Shown: positions 8,550-17,321 of the stretch, piece by piece
How the letters are laid out: every line of letters starts with the position of its first letter
Position numbering within the stretch: the first letter of the stretch is position 1
The notes under the pieces: generated by a model
The model's input: the letters and a program-made list of their open reading frames with translations, nothing else
What the model was told of the DNA's origin: nothing
Database searches by the model: none
Translations under genes and position numbers: made by a program
Assembly (NCBI RefSeq): GCF_000178855.1
Contig: NZ_ADVG01000001.1
Location: 1,302,001 to 1,366,000 of the forward strand
From: Ktedonobacter racemifer DSM 44963
GTDB lineage: Bacteria; Chloroflexota; Ktedonobacteria; Ktedonobacterales; Ktedonobacteraceae
DNA length: 64,000 bases
Reading direction: 5' to 3'

Positions 8550-9152
8550 ATGAAGAAAGATTTCTATGTATACACCCTCGCAAAGCCTGATGGCACAGTG
8601 TTCTATGTGGGCAAAGGCACAACAAGGAAAGTCGGAGACAAGGTGTTCGACAGAATTGACGATCACGAAAAAGAGGCACGATTTTCTCTATCTGAAATCA
8701 AACGGCGAAGGTTTAATTATGAAAAGTGCAAAACAATTCAAGATATATGGGCGCAGGGAGGTCAGGTTCTCAAGCAGAAGGTATATACTACTGGCGTAGA
8801 ACTTAATGCCTACATATACGAATGGATTTTAATTCACTTGATCTATGGCATCGACCACCTTACGAATAAGTCGAAGTATGGTATAAATTACAGTTTGCCT
8901 GAAACCGATACCCCTGACCATTCTAAAACCTCCACATCATCAGAGGAAATGATCTCACTTGCGAAGGCAGGGAAAATATTAGGAGTCTCAAGCGCAACCG
9001 TCCTTAACATAATAAAGGCTGGCAAATTACCTGGATACAGAATAGCATCAGAGGCATGGAGAGTCAGACGGGGTGACGTTGAAGCCTACCTAGAGGCGAT
9101 TAGGTACAAGCCACACGTACAGGAAACCAGTCATCTGTATTATGGCAAGTGA
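8550..9152 (+). CDS. GIY-YIG nuclease fused to an excisionase-type HTH, 200 aa
   Basis: The N-terminal domain reads YVYTLAKPDGTVFYVGKGT (residues 5-23), the GIY-YIG core in the YVY/YVGKG form typical of the LEM-3-like branch. It is followed by HEKEARFSLSEIKRRRFNYE and the acidic helix ELNAYIYEWILIHL, whose Glu probably completes the active site. A low-complexity linker leads to a C-terminal MerR/Xis-like winged helix (about residues 130-190: ISLAKAGKILGVSSATVLNI, then VRRGDVEAYLEAIRYKP). AAGGAG at 8535-8540 fixes the start; the open frame begins earlier. It overlaps the next gene by 11 bases. The layout suggests a nuclease directed to sites by its own DNA-binding module. Confidence 0.8.
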   Translation: MKKDFYVYTLAKPDGTVFYVGKGTTRKVGDKVFDRIDDHEKEARFSLSEIKRRRFNYEKCKTIQDIWAQGGQVLKQKVYTTGVELNAYIYEWILIHLIYGIDHLTNKSKYGINYSLPETDTPDHSKTSTSSEEMISLAKAGKILGVSSATVLNIIKAGKLPGYRIASEAWRVRRGDVEAYLEAIRYKPHVQETSHLYYGK

Positions 9153-9354
9153 TAATCCTCAGTCAGAGGAAATGGTGTCAACTACACAAGCGGGGAAAAT
9201 GCTTGGTGTAACATCAAAAACCATTATCCGTATGATAGAGTCTGGACAAATTCCAGGGTATCGCGTAAATTTTGTTTGGAGACTCAAACGTAGTGATATA
9301 GAAGCTTATCTTGAGGCTCATAGATATAAGCCGGGTACAAAAGAGGGTAATTAA
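9142..9354 (+). CDS. Stand-alone excisionase-type HTH protein, 70 aa
   Basis: This small protein is a paralogue of the C-terminal domain of the preceding gene: SEEMVSTTQAGKMLGVTSKT matches SEEMISLAKAGKILGVSSAT, and IEAYLEAHRYKP matches VEAYLEAIRYKP. It therefore arose by tandem duplication of the DNA-binding domain. Its start codon lies inside the end of the nuclease gene, so the two are co-translated. A free copy of the domain can compete for the nuclease's sites or form heterodimers, as an excisionase or antidote-like regulator; this is inference. A strong terminator follows immediately. Confidence 0.8.
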   Translation: MASDNPQSEEMVSTTQAGKMLGVTSKTIIRMIESGQIPGYRVNFVWRLKRSDIEAYLEAHRYKPGTKEGN

Positions 9355-9400
9355 AAAGACTTAGGGCAGATAAATGGATTTATCTGCCCTAAGTCTTTAT
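9355..9400 (+). terminator. 20-bp perfect hairpin terminator
   Basis: Arms 9355-9374 and 9379-9398 are perfectly complementary around a four-base loop, starting one base after the stop codon of the HTH gene. The downstream arm ends in TTT and is followed by ATT. Confidence 0.85.
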
Positions 9401-9799
9401 TGCGCACTAAACAACGTCTGTAGTACCACAAGCAGTCTGTATGCCTCTTCGCTGTCCAGGCAAGCTGTTTCACTTGCCCTACACCCAGAGGCCGTGTTAT
9501 ACGCGGCGTGGTCTACCCAGGACAATACTCCTCTCACATGTGACCTCTAGGCTATCATCTCTTCAATAACTTAGGAATCATCAAAAGTTACCCGCAGCGT
9601 AATTTCTCTCCGCGAGTTAAATCTAGATTGAGAAAACTTCGCATCAAGGCAGGCTATAAAAAGTATAGTCCTTGTTTTTTCGCAAACAATAAAAATAAGG
9701 AAGGAAATACTATTAGACATGTGTATGTCGAGAGCAAACCTCCTTCCTCAAGGGCACGCAAGCCTGAACAGACACGAAGGCATGTGCCTGCAAGGATAA
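9401..9799. other. Gene-free stretch
   Basis: About 400 bases between the GIY-YIG module and the end of the MFS gene. A small open frame at 9628-9813 has no ribosome site and runs into the MFS gene antisense; I do not believe it. No family repeat recognised. Confidence 0.5.
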
Positions 9800-11104
9800 T
9801 CACTCTACTTTGACGCGTAAAAGGGAGGGCACCAGCCAGGCAATTGCCAGCGTTGCCACGATACAGGCCAGACCACCACTTATGACGGAGAGTTGCGGCG
9901 AGGCAACACCCGCGACGACGCCCGACTCAAACTGCCCCAACATGGGGCCGCCAATGACAAACATGGCGTTGACCGCGCTGATGCGCCCCCGAAACTCATC
10001 CGGTGTTATAAGCTGCACAATTAAGCCGCGCAGAATCATACTGACCATGTCGGCCGCACCAGCACCAGCCAGCAAAAGCGTCGAGAGCCAGAGTGGGCCA
10101 GGAGCAAAACCAAACCCGACAATGCAGAGTCCCCAGCCCAGCACCGCGACCACGACGCCTAACCCCTGCCGTGGAATACGGTTGATGATCCCCGTCAGCG
10201 GCGTCAGGGCCACCGCGCCAAGCGAGGTCGCCGCTACCAGTACGCCAAGCCCCTGCGCGCCCACATGCAAAATATCGTTGGCATAGACGGGAAGCAGGGC
10301 CTTGGGAGAGCCAAAGAACGTGGCAAAGAAATCAATCGAGAGCACGCTTAAAATAATGGGATGGGCGCGCAAGAACTGTATCCCATCGCCAAGCGCCTTC
10401 CAGCCAGATTGAGGACGCTTCTCCACGGCCACGCGTGGAATATGCATGAGAAGCAAAGTGCCAATCACCACAAAGTACGTGGCAACATCTAGCCAATACG
10501 TAGCCACAACGCCCAGCCAGCCTATGACATAGCCACCAAAGGCGGAACCAATGACAAAGGTAAGCTGCATCATGACCGAGTTGAGCGAGACTGCGCTGGC
10601 GATCTGTTCACGAGGCACAAGCGTTGGTACCACCGCCTGACGAGCGGGAAATTCGAAGGCTGAGACCGAGGCCGAGATGAGGACAATCACATAGACCAGG
10701 TAGACATTGATGCCCCCCGAGAGCGTAAACAGCGCCAGGAGCGTTGACATACCGGCCATACTTATTTCAATTACCAGCAGCATCTTCCGACGATCAATGA
10801 TGTCAGCCAGCACACCTCCCACCAGCGAAAAGAGTAAGCGAGGAATCGCTTGTAGTAAGCCAATAATACCAAGCGCAATCGCGGAGTGCGTCAACAGATA
10901 CACCTGCCAGGAAACGGCCACAATCTGCATCTGTGTGCCCGCAGCGGAAATAAGTTGTCCCCAAAACAGTAAGGCATAGTTACGATTGCGTAGCACACTC
11001 CAATGACTGGGGGGCTTTGAAGGGGGTAAAGCAACACCGCGGGTCGTTATCTCAGCTTCTACAGCGACCCGCGCCAGCGATTCCTGATATCCATCCTTTT
11101 TCAT
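9800..11104 (-). CDS. MFS exporter, EntS-like, 434 aa
   Basis: A hydrophobic protein with about twelve membrane helices. The first follows a hydrophilic N-terminal tail of some 30 residues at NYALLFWGQLISAAGTQMQ. The loop between helices 2 and 3 has GGVLADIIDRRKMLL, the MFS signature A form, and the middle has ARQAVVPTLVPREQIASAVS, typical of the MFS-3/enterobactin exporter EntS and macrolide-efflux branch. It would export a small molecule by proton antiport. It stands alone on the minus strand, 105 bases downstream of the MoaD-like gene. Substrate unknown. No strong ribosome site; GGGA lies about ten bases before the ATG. Confidence 0.85.
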   Translation of the reverse strand: MKKDGYQESLARVAVEAEITTRGVALPPSKPPSHWSVLRNRNYALLFWGQLISAAGTQMQIVAVSWQVYLLTHSAIALGIIGLLQAIPRLLFSLVGGVLADIIDRRKMLLVIEISMAGMSTLLALFTLSGGINVYLVYVIVLISASVSAFEFPARQAVVPTLVPREQIASAVSLNSVMMQLTFVIGSAFGGYVIGWLGVVATYWLDVATYFVVIGTLLLMHIPRVAVEKRPQSGWKALGDGIQFLRAHPIILSVLSIDFFATFFGSPKALLPVYANDILHVGAQGLGVLVAATSLGAVALTPLTGIINRIPRQGLGVVVAVLGWGLCIVGFGFAPGPLWLSTLLLAGAGAADMVSMILRGLIVQLITPDEFRGRISAVNAMFVIGGPMLGQFESGVVAGVASPQLSVISGGLACIVATLAIAWLVPSLLRVKVE

Positions 11105-11209
11105 GCATCAATCCCAAATGAACAAAAATCTGCATAGAACAAATACTTTCTACAGAGTATATCATGCTCATCTGGAAGAGAATGGACCCAAAGGCGTCCC
11201 AGAGCTTTT

Positions 11210-11497
11210 TTAGGCGCCAAACGTGGGTAGGACAATAACTTCCTGGCCCGGTTTCAAGGAGATTTGCTGGTTACCAGTATCGCGGATCACTTCGTTGTTG
11301 ACAAAAATAGTAACGTGCTGCTTCACCTGTCCCTGCTCTGTACACAAACACTCCCAAATACTTGGATGGTGCTGCTTAAGCTGCGCTAATAGCTCTTCGA
11401 AGGTGCTCGCTTGCAGGGCAATCTGACTCTTCCCACCACTATAGGCGCTCAAGGTAGATGGTAGGCGCAACGTGACCGTTCTTTGTTCTTCAGCCAT
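11210..11497 (-). CDS. MoaD/ThiS-like ubiquitin-fold protein, 95 aa
   Basis: The sequence fits the beta-grasp fold: VTLRLPSTLSAYSGG at the start, FEELLAQLKQHHPSIWECL (helix), VTIFVNNEVIRDTGNQQISLKPGQEVIVLPTFGA at the end. MoaD/ThiS proteins carry sulfur on a C-terminal Gly-Gly thiocarboxylate. Here the chain ends Phe-Gly-Ala, so the canonical tail is missing. It may be a small-modifier-like protein that needs trimming, or a non-catalytic relative. There is no adjacent MoeB/ThiF-like activating enzyme. Confidence 0.8.
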   Translation of the reverse strand: MAEEQRTVTLRLPSTLSAYSGGKSQIALQASTFEELLAQLKQHHPSIWECLCTEQGQVKQHVTIFVNNEVIRDTGNQQISLKPGQEVIVLPTFGA

Positions 11498-11715
11498 ACA
11501 TATATATCCTTGTTTTTGACCTTATTTCTGGCGACGAGGTAGCGAGACAACCCATAGCGCTTATGAAGTACTTGCACGAAGAGCGGCCGGCCCATTCAAC
11601 AGGGCGAAGTACCTCAATAAAGCCGATTGTCCTTTGACACATGCTCACTTTTGGAAAAACTTACAGCAAGTATAGGGGGAGAAGGCATGAAATGCAAGGG
11701 GGGGCGCATATAACA

Positions 11716-11763
11716 TGCTGGAGGGTGTCTCTCTACTTTCGTAAAGAGAGACACCCTCCAGCA
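11716..11763 (-). terminator. 19-bp perfect hairpin downstream of the ABC operon
   Basis: Arms 11716-11734 and 11745-11763 are perfectly complementary around a 10-base loop, 33 bases past the stop of the ATPase gene. No T tract follows on the minus strand, so it may act as a 3' stabilising structure rather than a classical terminator. Confidence 0.6.
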
Positions 11764-11795
11764 ATCTATTCTACGACCACAGAATAAGGTTCTCC

Positions 11796-13178
11796 CTACA
11801 ACGCAGCCGAGTCGGCCGCATCTGTAAACACCTCACCGGCCAGGTGCTGGCGTAACCACTCCAACACATCCTGTACGGTAGGAAGTGTAACCGCGCCCAG
11901 GCGCTTGAGTTCTTCAAGCAGCATAGCTCCCTGGCCCCCTGTATAGTCACGCGCCGCCCATGATGGTGAGTGTTCATCTCCAGGAGTAGGAGACACGCAA
12001 ACGCTCTCCTGGGACTCTGGCGCCTCTAGCAACAGCACCGGAATACCGCTCTGGGCTGCCACCACAGCTTCTTGCACTAAAGCCAGGTTTCCTGGGCCAA
12101 TCGGCACGGGGCAGAGTATCAGCAACGCGACACGCTGCAACGCGCGACGGACCCGTTGAAGCGACGCTTCAGATATTGGTGCGTAAGGTTGCTCGGTCAC
12201 GACTTCGTCAGCCAGGCGCAGCGCAAGGGTATGATCACTATCGCCGACATTTAATGCGCCCGCGCTGAAGGCGTAGCCTTCGTCAGCGAGGGCACGCATC
12301 AGCACCTCGCCTGATCCACCTCCGGCGATGACATGGATCCGGGAGTTGACCTCCTTCTGCGGATCTCTGGGTTCCTCACCTGGCGGCAGAACGCTCAGAT
12401 GGACGGAACCGCGCATAATCCCAACCTGCACGGCAACACCATAGACCTTCTTGAGCAGGGCAGGTGCCAGTACCTCCGCTGGAGAGCCATCGGCAACGAT
12501 TCCACGTTGAAAGAGCAGCAAGCGTGGGAAATAGCGCGCCGCCAGGTTCAGGTCATGGATGGCTGCAATCACTGTCACTCCACGCTGCTGGTGCAACCGC
12601 TGCACCAGTTCTAAGGTCTCAATCTGGTACCTGATATCCAGGTGCGCCGTTGGCTCATCGAGCAATAAGACAGATGGCTGCTGAGCCAGGGCCATGGCGA
12701 TCATCACCCGTTGTCGCTCACCTCCGCTAAGCTCATTAAAAACGCGCTGTGCCAGATCTCCAATGCCTGCGGTCTCCATTGCCTCCTGCACGATTGTCTC
12801 ATCCTCTTTGGTGGAGGAGGCAAAGAACGTGGATTGAAAAGGGGTACGTCCCATGTTTACCATATGCTCAACGGTAAAGGCAAAGGGCATCTGCAAGTCT
12901 TGAGGTACCACTGCCACGCGGCGCGCGACCTCTCGCCGTCCCCAGGTATGCACAGCTCGCCCCTGGAGGAGAACATCTCCACGCTGTGGGCGCAAGACAC
13001 CGCTGAGTAAGCGCAACAAAGTAGTTTTGCCGGCACCGTTAGGACCTAAAAGAGCAATCATCTCTCCCGAAGAAGCCGCAAGGGAGACATCATATAACAA
13101 CGCCTGCTCGCTATAGCCAAAGGAGACATGGCGCGCCTCAAGGAGCGGTTGCTGGTGTCCATTCTCTAACGCTACCAT
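11796..13178 (-). CDS. ABC transporter ATPase (iron/B12 type) with an extra C-terminal domain, 460 aa
   Basis: Residues 1-265 are a standard FecE/BtuD-type ATPase: LLGPNGAGKTTLLRL (Walker A), VVPQDLQMPFAFTV (Q loop), LSGGERQRVMIAMALAQ (signature) and LLLDEPTAHLD (Walker B). About 190 further residues form a separate alpha/beta domain with a glycine-rich loop (IHVIAGGGSGEVL) and a hydrophobic core strand (VALLILCPVPIGPGNLALV). This extension resembles the one found on some cobalamin-type ATPases, but its function is not known to me. The start codon overlaps the stop of the permease gene by seven bases, so the two are one operon and one transporter. Confidence 0.88.
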   Translation of the reverse strand: MVALENGHQQPLLEARHVSFGYSEQALLYDVSLAASSGEMIALLGPNGAGKTTLLRLLSGVLRPQRGDVLLQGRAVHTWGRREVARRVAVVPQDLQMPFAFTVEHMVNMGRTPFQSTFFASSTKEDETIVQEAMETAGIGDLAQRVFNELSGGERQRVMIAMALAQQPSVLLLDEPTAHLDIRYQIETLELVQRLHQQRGVTVIAAIHDLNLAARYFPRLLLFQRGIVADGSPAEVLAPALLKKVYGVAVQVGIMRGSVHLSVLPPGEEPRDPQKEVNSRIHVIAGGGSGEVLMRALADEGYAFSAGALNVGDSDHTLALRLADEVVTEQPYAPISEASLQRVRRALQRVALLILCPVPIGPGNLALVQEAVVAAQSGIPVLLLEAPESQESVCVSPTPGDEHSPSWAARDYTGGQGAMLLEELKRLGAVTLPTVQDVLEWLRQHLAGEVFTDAADSAAL

Positions 13179-14275
13179 TGATACTCCCTCCTCCGCCTGC
13201 GCAACAGGAACAGGAAAAACGGAGCACCAACCAGGGCGGTAAAGACGCCCACAGGGAGCACGGTCGGAGCTATCAGAGTCCGCGCCAGCAAATCCGCGAT
13301 TACAAGAAAGATCGCGCCCCCCAGCGCTGAGGCGGGCAGCAAAACGCGATGCCGTGGACCAAGTAATAAGCGCATGACATGCGGAGTAACCAGCCCCACA
13401 AAGCCAATCAGGCCGCTAATAGAGACCGCGGCAGCGGTAATCAGTGAAGCCAGCATAACCAGGAGAAATTTGTAGCCTTCGACATGCAGGCCCAGGAAGG
13501 CCGCGCTCTCCTCCCCAAGCGCAAAAACATCCAGCACACGCGTCAGGCGTGAGGCCACAAGTAACCCGATGAGGACCAGCAGCCCCACCAGCAGAACTTG
13601 CCACCAGCCAGTGACCGCGATCCCGCCCGAGAGCCAGTTAAACAGCGATTGCAAGGAGAAGTCATTGCGCGGAAAGAGCGTCAGAAGCAAGGTCTGCAAC
13701 GCCACCATCACCGAATTAACGACGACACCCGCCAGCAGCAACGTCACTACAGGGGTCCGCCCGCCCACGCGCGCGATACTATAGACAAATAGCACCGTCG
13801 CAAGCGCCCCTATAAACGCCAGGATAGCCGTGAGGGGAAAGAAGGTATCATAGAGCGCCGCGACCGGCAAGACAAAGGAGATGGTCGCCCCCAGGGCCGC
13901 GCCCGACGAGGTGCCGATAAGAAAGGGGTCCGCCAGGGGATTACGCAAGAGCCCCTGAAAAAGGACGCCTGCGACCGCGAGCGCAGCTCCCACTAGGGCC
14001 GCGCCCACTACCACGGGCATACGCAACTGCCAGATAATAATTTCGACGCTGGGGTCCCAGGTGGGCTGAAAATGAAATAGACCCGTTCCATTCATGATCA
14101 CCTGTGCAATTGTAACGAGGGGAATAGGTGTCGAGCCAAGGCTGACCGCTAGCAACATGACAGCTAGCAAAAGGACGATAAGCAGGCCATAGACGACTAC
14201 CGATGACCTGCGATGCCCTACAGGAGGCGGCATAGGCAGGCTCTCTTTAGGAGAGACAGGGAATAGCGTTTTCAT
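13172..14275 (-). CDS. FecCD/BtuC-family permease, 367 aa
   Basis: About ten membrane helices with the family landmarks: RMPVVVGAALVGAALAVAGVLFQGLLRNPLADPFLIGTSSGA-type entry (read as RMPVVVGAALVGAAL and NPLADPFLIG), SLFNWLSGG, and GLVTPHVMRLLLGPRH near the C-terminus. It forms the membrane channel for siderophore, heme or cobamide import. The frame is open to 14413, but the N-terminal 46 residues there are Arg-rich and atypical; AAGGA just before the ATG at 14275 supports the shorter form. No substrate-binding protein gene is in the window; the IS607-type element sits directly upstream and may have displaced it. Confidence 0.88.
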   Translation of the reverse strand: MKTLFPVSPKESLPMPPPVGHRRSSVVVYGLLIVLLLAVMLLAVSLGSTPIPLVTIAQVIMNGTGLFHFQPTWDPSVEIIIWQLRMPVVVGAALVGAALAVAGVLFQGLLRNPLADPFLIGTSSGAALGATISFVLPVAALYDTFFPLTAILAFIGALATVLFVYSIARVGGRTPVVTLLLAGVVVNSVMVALQTLLLTLFPRNDFSLQSLFNWLSGGIAVTGWWQVLLVGLLVLIGLLVASRLTRVLDVFALGEESAAFLGLHVEGYKFLLVMLASLITAAAVSISGLIGFVGLVTPHVMRLLLGPRHRVLLPASALGGAIFLVIADLLARTLIAPTVLPVGVFTALVGAPFFLFLLRRRRREYQW

Positions 14276-14478
14276 GAGATCCTTTTTTACACGCGAAGGA
14301 ACCTCTCTGTCCTGGTCGAATACAGGTATCCTGGCTCCTGGCTTATAGCGCGGCTCTACCTGCCTTCCCATCAGCAAGACAGTGGCATACCTCTTACGAA
14401 GAGGGGAGAGCAACTCACCAGTTACAGTAGCGCGACTGCGACGGTTTCACAGTTCACCCAAACAATGACAAGCATTGC

Positions 14479-15681
14479 TCAGTATGTGGGAGCACCCACG
14501 GGACGGACTGCCACGCCCTCTATCCCTTGCCCGAAGGAGTCAGGGATTGCTTTTCGGATAATGTTGAGGCTGCCATTGACATCAGCATTGATGCGCTTCC
14601 CAGAACTGGCACGGAATAACCCTCGCTTGATTCGCTTCCCTCGATAACGATTCTGGTGACAGATGGGTTCTCGATCAAGAAAGCTACATTTGCTGGTGTG
14701 GCTTTCTTCCTGAAGGATGACTCTGATTCCGACCAAGTCGGCTTTGTAAGTAAGCATATCGATGAAGCGGGCAAAGGGGATTTGCACAAACTGCTGATTG
14801 GTTCTCCGCCCCATGTTCGCTTCTTGCTTCCACCCATCATTTTTGCCAATCACTAGCGTTCCAATACCTTCCATGACCAACCGTTCAATGATGCGATGGC
14901 TCTGGGTGTGTAGGTAGTGATCGATTTTGCACGTACGTTTGTTCGTCAGGCATTCTAAACGAGGAGAGGTAAAGCGCTCATGCTTGCCCAGATGGCTTTG
15001 GAGTCGTGAGCGTTCTTTATTGTACCATTGGTTGATGCTCTTGAGGGGACGCCCGTTAACAAGTACAGGCTCAAAGCCTGTTTTGTTTGAAGTTAGCATC
15101 GCCAGATTGTTCAACCCAATGTCAATACCAGCCACAAGCAAAGGATCAACTGCTGCTTGTTTGGGTTCTTGTTCGTAAACCACCTCCACCACATAGAAGC
15201 CATGTCTAGGGACAATGCGTACCTGCTTCACCACTGCCTGTTTGGTAGGAATTTCAATGCCCAATTGCGAGGGCGCAATCACTGCTTTCTTGAGCGCTTT
15301 TTTTGAGAGGGCCTGCCTATCGTAGATGAGGATATTACGCCCTTTGTGCTTGTCTTTGTACTTAGGAAGTTTGGGGCGACCTAAAAACTTGGATGGGTCT
15401 TCAAACCACGCTGCAAGCCCTTTGCGAAACGCCTTCCAGTTCTTCTCAAGCAGCCGAAGCACATCATTGCTCACTTTACGGGGTAAGGCTTGGTAGGCAT
15501 CAGTGTGCTTCACTACCTGATAGACCTCTACATAGTCCAGGTACGCGCCCGTCTGGATGAACGCTTGGCGCATGTGATAATTTGCCAGATTATACAGGTT
15601 TTTAGAGGCAAAGGAAGCTGCGTCGAGAGCAGCATAGCGCGCATCACCTTGATGGATGAAATGACGTTCGACCAGTTGCAT
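14479..15681 (-). CDS. tnpB: TnpB RNA-guided nuclease of IS607 type, 400 aa
   Basis: TnpB proteins are RuvC-like nucleases guided by an RNA from the element's right end. The catalytic set is present: AGIDIGLNNLAMLTSN (Asp), QEESHTSKCS (Glu) and INADVNGSLNIIRKA (Asp). The zinc-ribbon is partial: one Cys in SKCS and one in EPICHQ are visible, while the second CxxC is not. That is seen in some IS607 TnpBs. The frame is complete, and it starts two bases after the stop of tnpA. Because its partner recombinase carries a nonsense codon, this nuclease may now be an orphan. Confidence 0.88.
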   Translation of the reverse strand: MQLVERHFIHQGDARYAALDAASFASKNLYNLANYHMRQAFIQTGAYLDYVEVYQVVKHTDAYQALPRKVSNDVLRLLEKNWKAFRKGLAAWFEDPSKFLGRPKLPKYKDKHKGRNILIYDRQALSKKALKKAVIAPSQLGIEIPTKQAVVKQVRIVPRHGFYVVEVVYEQEPKQAAVDPLLVAGIDIGLNNLAMLTSNKTGFEPVLVNGRPLKSINQWYNKERSRLQSHLGKHERFTSPRLECLTNKRTCKIDHYLHTQSHRIIERLVMEGIGTLVIGKNDGWKQEANMGRRTNQQFVQIPFARFIDMLTYKADLVGIRVILQEESHTSKCSFLDREPICHQNRYRGKRIKRGLFRASSGKRINADVNGSLNIIRKAIPDSFGQGIEGVAVRPVGAPTY

Positions 15682-15683
15682 CC

Positions 15684-16259
15684 TTACTCTTCCTTTGCTT
15701 CCAATTCCTTGACGATCTTTTCTGTCTTGCGCTTAGCACGTCGTTGTTCATACATTCGAGCACAGAAGCTATAAAAAATGCTGCGCAAGTCTTGTATCAA
15801 ATCTTCTTTGTCGTCATCAGCCAGATTGACAATTTCAACACAACGGCCTTGAGCTTCTAATAACGTGAGAATATAGTTGGCCCCAAAGCGAGTCAGCCGG
15901 TCCTTATGCTCTACCACAATGCGCGTGACGCTTGTATCTTTGAGTAAACTCAAGAGCTTCGGGCGGCTATCATTGACACCGGATGCAATCTCTTTCACGA
16001 CGAGAGCAACCTGATAGCCTTTCGCCCGGCAGTAAAGCTACAATCGCTCAACTTGGCGTTCTAAGTTCTCCTTGTGCTCCTGAGAGGAAACGCGAGCATA
16101 AATGGCAATCTTTTGAGGAGGAAGCAAAGAAGCTTCCCCTTCAGTGACAATAATGGTTCCTGAAGGAGCCTGATACCCTTTGATTTGTCCGGCCTGCCAC
16201 CAACGAAATGCCGTTCGGTAACTAATGCCTTGCTGCTTCGCGTATTGACTTAACTTCAT
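15684..16259 (-). pseudogene. tnpA: IS607 serine recombinase tnpA with an internal amber codon
   Basis: The frame runs from the ATG at 16259 to a TAA at 15684, 191 codons, which is normal for IS607 TnpA. It begins with a MerR-like HTH (YAKQQGISYRTAFRWWQAGQIKGY) and continues with the serine-recombinase core IAIYARVSSQEHKENLERQ, whose Ser is the nucleophile. A single TAG at 16038-16040 then interrupts the same frame, after which the domain continues normally (LYCRAKGYQV, then VVEHKDRLTRFGANY). One base change would restore it. Either the element is immobile, the TAG is suppressed, or it is a sequencing error. Confidence 0.85.
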
Positions 16260-16300
16260 AGAAAGATTTTAGCATAGATGACGTTATTTGTCAACATATG

Positions 16301-16683
16301 ACAGTGTTTCTTGCAAACGTTTTCAACACCATCTTCCCTGCGCATTGCTGCCTGCTTCAATAAGCACACGCCCTTTCACAGCACAACAACACATCTCGAC
16401 AAGAACTACGAAAGTACCAGGTTTGATACGAATAATTAAGTATAGGCAATCATTTTTACCTGTGTCAATGCATGAGGTCTCATGCCCGGAAGTAACATGG
16501 GGGCCTGAACTTAGGTACAGTTGACAAGAATCAGGGCAGGCAGGATACTACAACTAGTCAGAAGTAGCCATCCTGGCAGCTGGGAGCAGCGTCATCGCTT
16601 TCATGATAGGGAAGAAGAGCGCCACTACACCCGCGTTCAATGAAGAGCCAGCAGGCATGCTTAGCACATATATATGCTTTATG
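16301..16683. other. Gene-free stretch
   Basis: Between the IS607-type element and the flavin reductase gene. No supported gene, terminator or RNA fold is seen. Confidence 0.5.
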
Positions 16684-16694
16684 AGGATAGGTTA

Positions 16695-17321
16695 ATGGCA
16701 TTAGAAAAAATTTTTTTTAGACAGGTAATGGGTCGCTTTGCCACTGGCGTTACCGTCGTAACGACGCGTCATCAAGAGGTTCTGGGCGGCTTAACCGTGA
16801 ACGCATTCTGCTCCGTCTCGCTTGAGCCACCCCTGATTCTGATTTGTGTGGATCTCAAAAGTCAAACACTCCCCCTGATTCGCGATAGCAAAATCTTCGC
16901 TGTCAACATGCTGACGCAGCAGCAAGAAGAGCTTTCCAACTGCTTTGCCACCTCAAGTCCAGAACGTTTTGACTTTTTCTGCAACGCGACGCATCATACC
17001 GCGGTAACAGGTGCACCTATTCTCGACAAAACGCTGGCCTTCATTGATGCACGCGTCGTCGCGGAATACCCTGGCGGTGATCACAGCATTTTTCTGGGAC
17101 AGGTCGCGGCAATGGGAACGGCCGAGCGCACACTCTTCGTGGAGGATGGCTTTGACCAGCACTATGATGCAGCTATAGCTAATGGCCAGAATGGCTCTAG
17201 CCAGCATGCAGATCCATCTCCACTGCTCTATTATCAAGGGCAATATCGCCATCTTGGAAATCTACAACGCAAGCCAACACTAACCACGACCGGGACCGCC
17301 CATGAAGATGGATCCAACTAA
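16695..17321 (+). CDS. Flavin reductase-like FMN-binding protein, 208 aa
   Basis: FRQVMGRFATGVTVVTTRH and GLTVNAFCSVSLEPPLILICVD are the hallmark N-terminal motifs of the flavin-reductase-like split-barrel family, which supplies reduced FMN to monooxygenases or reduces flavin directly. The C-terminal tail after about residue 165 is not conserved. AGGATAGG before the second in-frame ATG at 16695 makes it the better start than 16674. The gene overlaps the next one by 20 bases, so the two are co-transcribed; no monooxygenase partner is seen. Confidence 0.85.
   Translation: MALEKIFFRQVMGRFATGVTVVTTRHQEVLGGLTVNAFCSVSLEPPLILICVDLKSQTLPLIRDSKIFAVNMLTQQQEELSNCFATSSPERFDFFCNATHHTAVTGAPILDKTLAFIDARVVAEYPGGDHSIFLGQVAAMGTAERTLFVEDGFDQHYDAAIANGQNGSSQHADPSPLLYYQGQYRHLGNLQRKPTLTTTGTAHEDGSN

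Larger units (their letters stand above)
14415..16300 (-). mobile_element. IS607-type element (approximate ends)
   Basis: A serine-recombinase tnpA followed after two bases by tnpB is the IS607 gene order. The tnpB 3' end and the DNA to about 14415 should hold the guide-RNA (omega RNA) scaffold, as in other TnpB elements. Exact ends cannot be set because IS607 has no terminal inverted repeats. Confidence 0.65.

Noticed and set aside
9628..9813. Small plus-strand frame
   Set aside because: No ribosome site, low-complexity basic sequence and overlap with the end of the MFS gene.
14276..14480. Cobalamin riboswitch before the permease
   Set aside because: Only about 200 bases are available before the IS, and I cannot find the B12-box.
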